The notes beneath the pieces were generated by a model. It was given only the letters and a program-made list of their open reading frames with translations, did no database searches and was not told where the DNA came from. A DNA stretch of 64,000 nt from Pirellulaceae bacterium (GTDB taxonomy: Bacteria; Planctomycetota; Planctomycetia; Pirellulales; Pirellulaceae): NCBI GenBank assembly GCA_022448645.1, contig JAKVBZ010000010.1:1-64000 (forward strand), given 5' to 3'. Made by a program: the position numbers and the translations under genes. Positions 40,672 through 49,333 of the stretch are shown in pieces. The stretch's first letter is position 1; every line of letters starts with the position of its first letter.

Positions 40672-41520
40672 ATGATTCATTCTCGTTTGATTGGTTCCGT
40701 AGTGTTGTGTTTATCCATGGTCCACATGGAAGTTGTGCTTCCATTATTCGCTGCTGATCCCTGGGCGGACCACGTTGTGCAGTACGTCGTAGGCACCGGC
40801 GTTCCCAATGACTTCATTGATGGTTCACCGTTTAATAATGCTGACACATCGCTGGGCGCGCCCACCAGATATACGAGCGATCCCAACGACTTTGGAGGTG
40901 CGGTGACGCCTTTTCAATCGCCATTTCGATCCAGTGAAGTCGTCACCATTGGTGAAGGCGGTATGTTGCTCTTACAGTTCGACGAACCCGTTGAAAACGA
41001 CCCGCAGAACCCCTTCGGGATTGATCTGCTGTTGTTTGGAAACGCGTTTTATTTTGATGATGATTTTCCCAGCGGGGTGGCCGGTGCTTCGGGCACCGAA
41101 GCTGGTGTGGTCGAAGTGAGTGCCAACGGCGTGAATTTTTTCACGGTGCCTAGTATTATCCCGGACGGTATCTATCCGACATTAGGCCATACCGACGTGA
41201 CGGATCCCTTTCAACCCAGTGCTGGAACGGTGCCCACGGACTTTACACGCCCAGTCGATCCATCGTTCGATCCGACGGGAAAGAGTTTCTCGGCGATTGT
41301 GGCGGGTTACGGAGGTTCGGGAGGTGGAGTAGGAATCGACTTGTCAGTCACTGGACTGAGCCAAATCTCATATGTACGTATTTCTAATCCAATCGGCTCT
41401 GGGGTAACGCCCGAGATTGATGCGATGTCCGACGTTAGCCCTGTTCCGGAGCCTTCCATTTGGTTGTTAGTGATCGGGGCGATGATGATTACCGGACTTT
41501 TACGACCCAGGCATGGTTAG
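40672..41520 (+). CDS. Cobalamin-regulated PEP-CTERM surface protein
   Basis: 282 residues from ATG 40672, GGAGGA nine bases upstream. Seen: signal peptide about 1-27, an extracellular beta-rich domain with VVQYVVGTGVPNDFIDG, NNADTSLGAPTR, QNPFGIDLLLFGNAFYF, VVEVSANGVNFFTV and ISYVRISNPIGSG, and a C-terminal PEP-CTERM sorting signal: PVPEP, membrane helix, then RPRHG. PEP-CTERM proteins are processed by exosortase at the cell envelope. The nearest upstream control element is cobalamin riboswitch 1, so expression should fall when corrinoid is plentiful. A role in corrinoid capture is inferred from that, not from a recognised binding motif. Confidence 0.85.
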   Translation: MIHSRLIGSVVLCLSMVHMEVVLPLFAADPWADHVVQYVVGTGVPNDFIDGSPFNNADTSLGAPTRYTSDPNDFGGAVTPFQSPFRSSEVVTIGEGGMLLLQFDEPVENDPQNPFGIDLLLFGNAFYFDDDFPSGVAGASGTEAGVVEVSANGVNFFTVPSIIPDGIYPTLGHTDVTDPFQPSAGTVPTDFTRPVDPSFDPTGKSFSAIVAGYGGSGGGVGIDLSVTGLSQISYVRISNPIGSGVTPEIDAMSDVSPVPEPSIWLLVIGAMMITGLLRPRHG

Positions 41521-41531
41521 AAGCGGTCGCA

Positions 41532-41564
41532 AAAACCTCGCTTTTCGGCGTACGCCGTGGTTTT
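41532..41564. terminator. Bidirectional terminator between convergent surface-protein genes
   Basis: AAAACC (41532-41537) pairs with GGTTTT (41559-41564), and between them the palindrome CGGCGTACGCCG (41546-41557) can extend the stem. The A-tract/T-tract ends suit termination from both sides. It lies just after the stop of the plus-strand PEP-CTERM gene (41520) and downstream of the minus-strand dockerin gene (41612). Confidence 0.6.
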
Positions 41565-41611
41565 AGAACAGGATGACTGCGCCGTGCCGGTACAACGTTT
41601 CGAAAAGGGCT

Positions 41612-42886
41612 CTATGTCATTTGTGGAGTTCCACGTCGACCCTGCGGACGCAATCCCCAACCGACGACGGTGATGGATATCAACCACCAAACGGCGGAAT
41701 GAGGTTCCGGTACCACATGAGCTCTCGAATGAGGACCGTTTGCGGTGAGGAAAGACAGGTCGACCGGCGTGGCATAGCCTGAAGGTGAGAAATTACTAGA
41801 CAGCCAGTTAAAGTCGGTTATGTCGATCTGGCCATTCCCGTCAAAGTTGCCGTCCTCCCAGCGTGGTTTCACGCCTGCAGACCCCAAGGGGGCAAAATGA
41901 GCTGACAGCACATTGAAATCTGAAATATCGACGCTTCGATCCAAATTGTGGTCTCCGCGCAAATAGATAGAAGCATGGCCGTGGGCCGACCCTGCCACGA
42001 TGAGCCATTCGTTCAAATCATTGCCATCGACAATCGTGTCCCTCGTAAGGTCAAACACGGGGTCACTGGGAGGTGATCCCCACGGGTGGTCATACAGCGC
42101 CTGAATATCATCCGTATCGCACATTGCGTTTGCATCGAGGTCGCAGCGAAGTAGATGTGGAGCAGGAATGGGGTTGTTGGCAAAATCGTCCAAGGAAAAG
42201 TTGACGTCGATGGCCAGACTATCCCAGGATCCAGGCTGCAATAGACGAGTGGAGATTCCCGAATTGGCGGTTGTCCAACCATTTCCAGGTGCGAACGGGT
42301 TGGCGTCAGCAACCCCCAAATGCCAATAGGCGTCAAACCAACCTTCGGCATACTGGTCTGGTGGTATCGGAGTTGCACCGTCCGCAGCTCCCGTTCCTGT
42401 GATGGCGATTCCATCGGCGTCGAATGAGGTGCCATCAGAAATCGCAAATTGGCCATCTTGGTTCGTATCGTGACCCAGGCCGAAGACACTGATTCCCCAT
42501 GGCTGCGGCCCACTTAACTTGGCATACAAGCGATTGTCGGCTTGTAGCACAGCATGCAGCATGTCTTCAGTGGTGGTTCCGGGTGTGTCCCAGAGATATC
42601 CCCAAACTAGCGATTCGTCCGATGAACCTGCGCCATTCCAGTCGATCGCAAGTGCGGAAGCGTGCGCTCCATTGCCTGTCCAGAGCGTAATGTTGTTCAT
42701 GGAGAAAAACTGTTGCCCAAAACATGAGTTCGTCGCACAAATCATGAAGCACGCAAACAGCCATGTAGGGCGGCTCTCCAAGCCCGTCCCAATCCACAAA
42801 TGGTGCCAACGACCAGTCCGTAAACTCGCTCTACCACCAGAGCATGTCGTTGAAAGCCGGTATCTAGTGTTCATGATGAGTTTCAT
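41612..42886 (-). CDS. Dockerin-repeat PEP-CTERM surface protein
   Basis: 424 residues; ATG 42886 overlaps the end of the DUF1559 gene by 23 bases, and ATG 42874 is an alternative. Seen: an N-terminal hydrophobic segment (about 41-58), a family-like domain opening with [20 protein letters not shown], then dockerin/EF-hand-like calcium loops ([56 protein letters not shown]), and a C-terminal PEP-CTERM signal VVPEP plus helix plus RPQGRR. Probably envelope-anchored. It follows riboswitch 2 and the DUF1559 gene, so B12 control is likely. The ligand of the N-terminal domain is not known. Confidence 0.82.
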   Translation of the reverse strand: MKLIMNTRYRLSTTCSGGRASLRTGRWHHLWIGTGLESRPTWLFACFMICATNSCFGQQFFSMNNITLWTGNGAHASALAIDWNGAGSSDESLVWGYLWDTPGTTTEDMLHAVLQADNRLYAKLSGPQPWGISVFGLGHDTNQDGQFAISDGTSFDADGIAITGTGAADGATPIPPDQYAEGWFDAYWHLGVADANPFAPGNGWTTANSGISTRLLQPGSWDSLAIDVNFSLDDFANNPIPAPHLLRCDLDANAMCDTDDIQALYDHPWGSPPSDPVFDLTRDTIVDGNDLNEWLIVAGSAHGHASIYLRGDHNLDRSVDISDFNVLSAHFAPLGSAGVKPRWEDGNFDGNGQIDITDFNWLSSNFSPSGYATPVDLSFLTANGPHSRAHVVPEPHSAVWWLISITVVGWGLRPQGRRGTPQMT

Positions 42887-43805
42887 GTCCAGCCCGCGTT
42901 AACAGGGCCAACAATACATCTTGTGAAATGGATTCGTCCAAATGGAGCACATGTCCATCGCAGAATACGACCCCTACTAATCCGGGATGGTCACTGTGTA
43001 GCTCGTTGTCTGCGCTTTCATTCACACGAGTGTTTTGGTCTTGCGCAAAACAATTGTGACCGTTGGCCCATTCCGCTTGTTGTTGATAATTTCTTCCGGC
43101 ACTTTCTCCCAGCGCGATTGTGCGTGAAAGCCCATCACGGATGTCACCGGTTCGGGTTGGCCATTCGTACAACATCACTCCCAATGAACCCGGTTCCAAC
43201 AGGTGATCGGCATCCGGCAATGCATTTCGACCGGTCCCTTCAATACCATAGATCCCGCCATAGTCGGTGTAGCCCATGTTGTCCCCAGGGTCCCAGTTGC
43301 CGTTGCCATTTACGTCTCCCGAAGTGAGCTCAGCACGAGCGGTGGTTGGACAAAGGAAGGTTGGTATGACCGTGCTCACGGCGACTCGGTTCTGGGAACT
43401 CTTTGCTGCAAAACGATAGTCGAACTGTTGCCAGAGAACCGTCTGTTCGAGGTACGGCAGCGTGGCCAGATTCCATGCGATCCGTTTTTTCGTTGTAGAC
43501 CTTTGTCCAGGAATAAAAGAACATTCCAAACAACCGGTGGGGAAGAACCCCAAGGCGTTTTCGTAATGCTGCAGGGCCAAACCCAATTGTCTCAGATGGT
43601 TCCCACAAGTTTGGCGGCGAGCTGCCTCGCGAGCACTTTGCACAGCTGGCAGCAACAGCGCCATCAGAATGCTGATGATGGCAATCGCTACGAGCAGTTC
43701 GACAAGACTAAAGCCGACTCTTTTCTCTGGCGCATTGCGGCACCACCGGCAAGCCTTCTGGGGAACGCTGTCCCTATGCAAATGAATAGATAGATCTCTG
43801 CGCAT
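42864..43805 (-). CDS. DUF1559 pseudopilin-like protein (H-X9-DG)
   Basis: 313 residues from ATG 43805 (an upstream TTG at 43814 is less likely). Seen: a type IV prepilin-like N-terminus [20 protein letters not shown], with processing expected before FSLVE, then [22 protein letters not shown]-type DUF1559 core, [16 protein letters not shown] (the H-X9-DG motif) near the C-terminus. DUF1559 proteins are numerous in planctomycetes; their role is unclear. This one lies about 200 bases downstream of cobalamin riboswitch 2 and overlaps the dockerin gene, so a co-regulated pair is likely. Confidence 0.9.
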   Translation of the reverse strand: MRRDLSIHLHRDSVPQKACRWCRNAPEKRVGFSLVELLVAIAIISILMALLLPAVQSAREAARRQTCGNHLRQLGLALQHYENALGFFPTGCLECSFIPGQRSTTKKRIAWNLATLPYLEQTVLWQQFDYRFAAKSSQNRVAVSTVIPTFLCPTTARAELTSGDVNGNGNWDPGDNMGYTDYGGIYGIEGTGRNALPDADHLLEPGSLGVMLYEWPTRTGDIRDGLSRTIALGESAGRNYQQQAEWANGHNCFAQDQNTRVNESADNELHSDHPGLVGVVFCDGHVLHLDESISQDVLLALLTRAGHETHHEH

Positions 43806-44009
43806 CGTCGCCAAACTTTTACTCGATGAACAACTGTTTCTGGCGAGGTCGATGAAGTGAGCTGGCGCTCAGTCCAATCATTGACGTTGCATTCGTCGTC
43901 CCACGCCGACGTTCTTTCGAGCTGTTTTGACCACCCAGGACAGGAATGACGTTACCCTGGTCAATCAACAGCCACGAAAGGCTCAGTTCGCAACATTTTT
44001 CAGTGTAAA

Positions 44010-44214
44010 GCTGGTAGGTCTTCTGACTTCCAGGCTGGAAAAGCTTTATGCCTTCTCATCGAATTCGTTGGTGTCCGAAATCGACAATGGCAACGCAGAA
44101 CACTACAGATCTAAAGCCATCCAAAATGACTGGTTACAGCGGGCGGGGCCGTCCCGGATTCACACCGGAGTTCCCTGTTCGTTGGCCGTTTCACAAAAAA
44201 GGCCAACCACCAAC
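44010..44214 (-). promoter_or_regulatory. Cobalamin riboswitch 2
   Basis: Read on the minus strand, P1 is GTTGGTGG (from 44214) with CCTACCAGC (ending 44010); between them lie GAACAGGGAACTCCGGTGTG, the GGGACGGCCCCGCCCGCTGTAACC core and GGAAGTCAGAAGACCTACC. The P1 strands and the GAACAGGGAACTCCGGTGT segment are the same as in riboswitch 1, showing common origin. The first gene after it on this strand is the DUF1559 protein. Confidence 0.95.
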
Positions 44215-44290
44215 TTAACTGATTGACTCGAACCTACCGGAGCAAATTGAAATTGTCAACCTTGCAGCCTGGCAGTTCTTTCTCACAGCC

Positions 44291-45244
44291 TCACAGCGAG
44301 GACTGGGCGGCAAGCGCCAACGCACCGTGCAAAACAACTTCTTCGCCAAGTTCGGCTGCTTTAATTTGATAGGTGTCCTTCCGTGGAGGGAACACATATC
44401 GATCAATTTCTTGGCGCAATGGATCGAGAAAGAGAGATTCGCGGACCAGTGCAACTCCACCGCCAATGACAACCGTATTGGGCCCGATCAACGTGATTGT
44501 TTGTGCCAATGCCCAGCCATAGACACGTATGCCTTGTTGAAAGATATCCATTGCCAATGGATTTCCGGCTGCCATCGCGTCCGCCAGGATCTTGGTGTTC
44601 AATTGGCCGGGATCACCCTGACAGCGAGCCGTCAGGTCAGCAATCGCTTCTGCTTCCTTATCTGCATGCGTCTTCATGCGATCGCGTGCAATCTCAGCCA
44701 TGACCCAGCCGCTTGCTATGGCCTCGACCGAGTCCTGGTTGGAGGTTGCACTCGGCCCTGGTCGCAGGTGGCCAATTTCCATAGCACCCCCAGAACCACC
44801 GACAAAAGATTGGCCATCGATTACCAGCGCTCCACCAATTCCGCTGCCTACATTGCTGTACATAACGACCGAGGATCCTCGGCCGGCACCAAAACGTGCT
44901 TCACCAAGACCCGCCATGTCAGAATCGTTACCCATGCTAACTGGTATCCCGAACTCAGACTTGGTCCACGAAACGAGAGGGAACTGATCCCACCCATCGA
45001 TTTGATGACTCGTGATCACCATGCCGCGTAACGGATCGATCGGTCCTCCGAACCCAATGCCGGCAGCTTGGATACCATGCTCACGAATGAGGCAAGCTCC
45101 GATTTCTCGGATTTGTTCAAGAATGCCAGTTGCGCCAGCTGCCGGCTCGACCGTTGCTCGGCGCAAGTCCGCTAACGGCCCACCGTTTCCCGTGCCGACA
45201 CCAAGCTGTAGTTTGGTTCCGCCGACTTCGATTGCCAGGAACAT
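44291..45244 (-). CDS. ROK-family sugar kinase/regulator-like protein without zinc cysteines
   Basis: 317 residues. Seen: N-terminal ATP site LAIEVGGTKLQLGVG, GIGFGGPIDP, the catalytic aspartate in MGNDSDMAGLGEARFG, GSGIGGALVIDG, EIGHLRPGP, and VVIGGGVAL near the C-terminus. In ROK kinases a CxCGxxGCxE zinc site follows the GH motif; here the corresponding stretch (PSATSNQDSVEAIASG) has no cysteine. There is no helix-turn-helix, so a kinase rather than a repressor is likely. The sugar is unknown. ATG 45244 is preferred over TTG 45247. Confidence 0.85.
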   Translation of the reverse strand: MFLAIEVGGTKLQLGVGTGNGGPLADLRRATVEPAAGATGILEQIREIGACLIREHGIQAAGIGFGGPIDPLRGMVITSHQIDGWDQFPLVSWTKSEFGIPVSMGNDSDMAGLGEARFGAGRGSSVVMYSNVGSGIGGALVIDGQSFVGGSGGAMEIGHLRPGPSATSNQDSVEAIASGWVMAEIARDRMKTHADKEAEAIADLTARCQGDPGQLNTKILADAMAAGNPLAMDIFQQGIRVYGWALAQTITLIGPNTVVIGGGVALVRESLFLDPLRQEIDRYVFPPRKDTYQIKAAELGEEVVLHGALALAAQSSL

Positions 45245-45366
45245 CAATCACCTGTCATATGGGGGAATACGCTTAAAAGATGATCCCAATATTTTGGACG
45301 GATAAGGTCAGCCGAAGAGGCCATGCTCTTGAGGTCAACGCACCCAATAGCACGAGTTTCACCAAA

Positions 45367-46518
45367 TCAATTCAAGGCAGGCAACTGGGCAGCAGCACGT
45401 TGATTAGCCTCCAAAGCCTGACGTTCGTGCGACTCGTCGAAAAGCTCGTAAAATATGTTGCGCTGGCGCGGGGTGTAACCCAATTCAGAGATTGCCTCAC
45501 GAATCTGTTGCAGGCTAAGATAATGTACGGTGCCTGCCTCAGCGACGACGTTTTCTTCGATCATTAAGCTTCCCATATCGTTGGCCCCGAAGAGCAAAGC
45601 AAGCTGGCCAATTTTTAGCCCCTGGGTCACCCAGCTCGACTGAATGTTAGGGAAGTTATCGAGATAAAGTCGGCTAACGGCCTGCGTCTTGAGGTATTCA
45701 AACGATCCGGCAGCTGGAACATCAGCCATGTCGGTATGTTCGGGTTGAAAAGTCCAGCAGATGAACGCCGTGAATCCTCCGGTTTCATCCTGTAGCTGGC
45801 GCAGCCGTTCAAGGTGCTCAATGCGTTCCGCGAGTGTTTCGACGTGACCAAACATCATGGTGGCTGTGCTACGCCCACCAAGTTCATGCCAGACTTGATT
45901 TACATGAAGCCAATCGTCGGTGAGAACTTTGCCTCGTGTGATTTCTTTTCGCACGCGATCGACCAAGATTTCGGCACCTCCTCCAGGTAAACTCCCCAAA
46001 CCGGCTGCCTTTAGCCGTTCTAAGACCGTTCTAATGGGAAGTTTATTTACTTTCGTAAAGTGATGCAGCTCAGGAGGGCTGAAGCCGTGGACGTTGACTT
46101 GGGGGAATCGACGCTTGATGTCCTGGAGCAATTCTTCGTACCACTCCAATTGATAATCCGGATGCAAACCACCTTGCATCAAAATCTGGTCCCCTCCAAG
46201 GGCTACCGTTTCCTCAATTTTTTGCAGCAATTCCTCTCGTGGTAAGACATAGCCTTGTTCTTTGTCTTTGGGCGTTCGGTAGAACGCACAGAAATCGCAA
46301 ACCGCTGTACAGATGTTGGTGTAATTGATGTTCCGGTCGATGTTGTAAGTTCGATACGGTTCCGGATGCAACCGTCTCGTGACAGCGTCCGCGGCCCGGC
46401 CGATGTTTGCCAATTCGTGCGATTCCAGCAGCGCCAGGCCTTCCTCCGGCGTCAACCGTTCTCCTGCGACGGCTTTCTCAAGCAAACGGTTGGTGGTGGA
46501 GGCAATCATCATCGTCAT
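45367..46518 (-). CDS. mqnC: Cyclic dehypoxanthinyl futalosine synthase
   Basis: A radical SAM enzyme that cyclises dehypoxanthine futalosine in the futalosine route to menaquinone. About 383 residues. Seen: the iron-sulfur motif CTAVCDFCAFYR, ILMQGGLHPDYQLEWYE, HGFSPPELHHF, SLPGGGAEILVDRVR, TATMMFGHVE, and FICWTFQPEHTDM. Several closely spaced starts exist (TTG 46524, ATG 46518, 46512, 46509). It lies a few bases after mqnA on the same strand, so the pair is an operon. Confidence 0.95.
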   Translation of the reverse strand: MTMMIASTTNRLLEKAVAGERLTPEEGLALLESHELANIGRAADAVTRRLHPEPYRTYNIDRNINYTNICTAVCDFCAFYRTPKDKEQGYVLPREELLQKIEETVALGGDQILMQGGLHPDYQLEWYEELLQDIKRRFPQVNVHGFSPPELHHFTKVNKLPIRTVLERLKAAGLGSLPGGGAEILVDRVRKEITRGKVLTDDWLHVNQVWHELGGRSTATMMFGHVETLAERIEHLERLRQLQDETGGFTAFICWTFQPEHTDMADVPAAGSFEYLKTQAVSRLYLDNFPNIQSSWVTQGLKIGQLALLFGANDMGSLMIEENVVAEAGTVHYLSLQQIREAISELGYTPRQRNIFYELFDESHERQALEANQRAAAQLPALN

Positions 46519-46530
46519 CCGCAACGAGCG

Positions 46531-47340
46531 TTAGCTGAAGGCAGCGCTTTCCCACTTCAAGCCTGAGGGTGCCACGCCCAGATCTACGGCATGATGGTAA
46601 AAGGTTGTCAGGCCTCGATATTCCTGAGGACCTAGATAGAAATACAAATTGTCGCGCAGATAGGACAAACATTGTTCGAAGGGCAGGCGGACAACGTCGG
46701 CTTCTCGCCCGGCGATTTCGGCCAGATGTTTTACCCCCGCATCCCGGGCGGCCGACAAGGCAACGTCCAGCCCGGCTAAGTCGACTCCCGCACGAGCCAC
46801 CCACATGGCAAACACGAACGGCAAGTCTGACCAGCGGCACCATTCCTGCCCCAGGTCCCATTCGCTGACCGTCGCGAATTCTCCCTCGGGCGCGTGGATG
46901 GCTCGATCTCCAATCACGAGCACGGCGTCGGCTGTGCTATCCTTGAGCTCGGCACCCAAAGGCAACGTTTCCAGTTGTGGCGAAATCCCGAAACGTTCAC
47001 GTAAAAGAATTTGCACCAGCGCAACACTGGTACGTGACCCTTCGTCCAAAGCTAAAACTTCGATCTGGTCGGGCGGCGTACGACTGAACAGCTTCACACT
47101 CAAGACAGGGCCGCGGCAAGCGATGCACGCGTCAGAAACGATGGTATATGTTGGATCCTGAAAGAATTCTACAGAGGGAATCAACGCCACGTCCAATTTT
47201 CCCATCGCCAAGTCATCTGCTAGTCGGCTGGGCACATCGTAGATTACCTCTGCTTGTGGCGCAAATTGGCACAGCTCATAAACGAGTGGTTTCGTATTGA
47301 GATAGTTGACCGCACCAACTTTTAGAAGTCGTTGTGACAT
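46531..47340 (-). CDS. mqnA: Chorismate dehydratase
   Basis: It removes water from chorismate to give 3-enolpyruvylbenzoate, the first futalosine-pathway step. 269 residues of periplasmic-binding-protein-like fold. Seen: KVGAVNYLNTKPLVYEL, YDVPSRLADDLAMGKLDVAL and IPSVEFF, ACRGPVLSVKLFS, LALDEGSRTSVALVQILL, AVLVIGDRA, and WCRWSDLPFVFAMWVAR. GAGG is eight bases before the ATG. With mqnC this implies menaquinone synthesis by the futalosine route; mqnB and mqnD are not in the window. Confidence 0.95.
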   Translation of the reverse strand: MSQRLLKVGAVNYLNTKPLVYELCQFAPQAEVIYDVPSRLADDLAMGKLDVALIPSVEFFQDPTYTIVSDACIACRGPVLSVKLFSRTPPDQIEVLALDEGSRTSVALVQILLRERFGISPQLETLPLGAELKDSTADAVLVIGDRAIHAPEGEFATVSEWDLGQEWCRWSDLPFVFAMWVARAGVDLAGLDVALSAARDAGVKHLAEIAGREADVVRLPFEQCLSYLRDNLYFYLGPQEYRGLTTFYHHAVDLGVAPSGLKWESAAFS

Positions 47341-48347
47341 GATGTTCGCCTCATGCTGTCGCTAATCGCCAATAATAGAAATTATAGAAATCACCACGCG
47401 AGACGTATAGCCTGGAAGAATCGGCTGGTTGATTGCTAGTGGTGGCCGCGGTCTCATCCGGCTAACGGCAGAATTACGGTTTGATCGACATTAGGGGACA
47501 TTGGGCGGTCCAGGACTTTCTTCTGTGCGACGCTTCTCGGGTACGAGAAGAAGCATTAGCGTAAGCAAAGGGTGACGTTAAAATCGCACGGTTGGCATGA
47601 GAGCACCACCCGGATAGCGCAAGCAAAGTGGTGGAAAACTAGAGATCATAGACCACATCGCCCAGACCGAAAGCAACGAAAATACCCGCGATATGGCTTG
47701 GCAAACACCGTGCTACTTTGCGGCCTCAGATCGCCCCCATGCTGGTAAATTGGATCTTCGGTTCAGTCCTTGTGATGGTGCGCTGTGAATTGAACGTCGC
47801 CACCATATTGGCTAAAGGGCATGAAATATCGAAAAGGTCACCTGTAACGTTGATATCCCGTCAGGGGAACATAATACGGGCGTAACACGCTTTTCGGCTG
47901 ATCTACTTCCTGTTTGAGCCTCTGAAAAGCCTCACGGGTGCGTCCAGAGTCGAGATGTTCGCGCCATGCCGCGCCGAGTCTTCAATGTAGTGGTGGGTCT
48001 CTCGACGCAGATGGCTCCGGGGGCGTCACAAAAAATAACAAACTTTTGCCTGTCACCACTGGTATGGCTAGGTATGATCCACCGATCGTTCTTCGGTTGG
48101 AACCAAAATAGGGTTGAATGATGGCAAAAGATATTTCTGTGACCCGCACGCCCGGTTGTGCAGTGACCAAATTTGCCGATCAGAGGAAGGTTGTTGGTTG
48201 TGTCGATTGGGGCTGTTTTGCTCGTAGACTACATCATTTTTGATTGGCCAGTTGACGATGAAAATAAGTCCCCCTTGGAGACATAGAAAAGTTATGCGAG
48301 AATACGGTTTTGGGTGAGAGAGAGCAAAAGGAATGGGAGGTGAAATC
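47341..48347. other. Gene-poor stretch of about 1 kb
   Basis: Between mqnA and the TIM-barrel gene. No recognisable coding frame, tRNA or mobile element was seen. A short perfect hairpin, CTTCTCG (47533-47539) with CGAGAAG (47544-47550), lies within. The right end holds GGGAGGTGA, the ribosome-binding site of the next gene. Confidence 0.45.
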
Positions 48348-49262
48348 ATGTTTCTAAACTTGAATGCACAATCATTAGGAGTTTCTGGGCGTCAAAGTGA
48401 GTTAATTGAACTGGCATTGACCTACGGTTTCAAAGGAATTGATACCGATATTGACTACCTTGTACGTCAAACTGAACTTCATGATTTTGAACACGCGGCA
48501 AGATTCTTTTCCAGTGCCAATTTACGTATCGGGGGATTTGATCTGCCAGTTTGCTGGCAAGGCGACGACGCTCAATTTGAGGAAGATCTGAGCCGTCTGT
48601 CGGCGATCGCCGAAGTTGCCAATCGTATCGGCGCGATCGGCTGTCGTACGGTGGTGATGCCGGCTTCCGATGAACGACCCTATCACGAGAACTTTGAGTT
48701 CCATCGTCAGCGATTCACTCGAATAGCCGAAACGCTTGCCGAACATTCAATCCGTTTGGGTCTTGATTTTTTGGCCACTCCAAGGCATCGAGAAGGTTTG
48801 CAGTACCAGTTTATCCATTCACCTGACGCGCTGGTCACCTTGGCCAAGACAGTCGGGATGGAGAACGTGGGAATAGCTGTCGACGTCTGGCAGTGGCAAG
48901 TGGCTGGAGCTACCTGGGAACCTTTGCGAGAACTTTCTGCCAACGAGATTGTGTCGGTCAGAATCGCAGACGTTCCTGCCGAATTTGATCCAGCAACCAT
49001 CGCTGACGAAGATCGCTTGTTGGCCTCCGACGGCGGTACGATCGACGTCGTTTCGATCATTAAGTTGTTAGCAGAAAAAGGTTTCGAAGGTCCTTTGACG
49101 CCATATCCAGATCCCAGTCAGTTTAACGGCATAACACGTGACTCGCTGGTTCGGCAGGCAGCCGATTCAGTACAGTTAAATTCGCTACAGGAAGAGTCGT
49201 TGGAAGAGCCAGAAGCTGAACTTGTGGCGTCTGGGAGTGAAGACGCAGAATCTGTTTCGTAA
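48348..49262 (+). CDS. Sugar-phosphate isomerase/epimerase-like TIM-barrel protein
   Basis: 304 residues from ATG 48348, with a strong GGGAGGTGA close upstream that rules out the earlier in-frame ATG at 48333. Seen: LIELALTYGFKGIDTD, LRIGGFDLPVCWQ, IGCRTVVMPASDERPYHEN, LGLDFLATP, VGIAVDVWQWQ, and IVSVRIADVPAEFD. The fold is xylose-isomerase-like, but the usual catalytic glutamates are not in their normal contexts. The last 25 residues are acidic (SLEEPEAELVASGSEDAE). The substrate is unknown; it stands alone. Confidence 0.75.
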   Translation: MFLNLNAQSLGVSGRQSELIELALTYGFKGIDTDIDYLVRQTELHDFEHAARFFSSANLRIGGFDLPVCWQGDDAQFEEDLSRLSAIAEVANRIGAIGCRTVVMPASDERPYHENFEFHRQRFTRIAETLAEHSIRLGLDFLATPRHREGLQYQFIHSPDALVTLAKTVGMENVGIAVDVWQWQVAGATWEPLRELSANEIVSVRIADVPAEFDPATIADEDRLLASDGGTIDVVSIIKLLAEKGFEGPLTPYPDPSQFNGITRDSLVRQAADSVQLNSLQEESLEEPEAELVASGSEDAESVS

Positions 49263-49333
49263 GGCTACCCCGCAACTATCTGTTTGACATCACTTCTGGC
49301 TCAACACCAGGTACCGTCAGCAGGAATCGCCTT

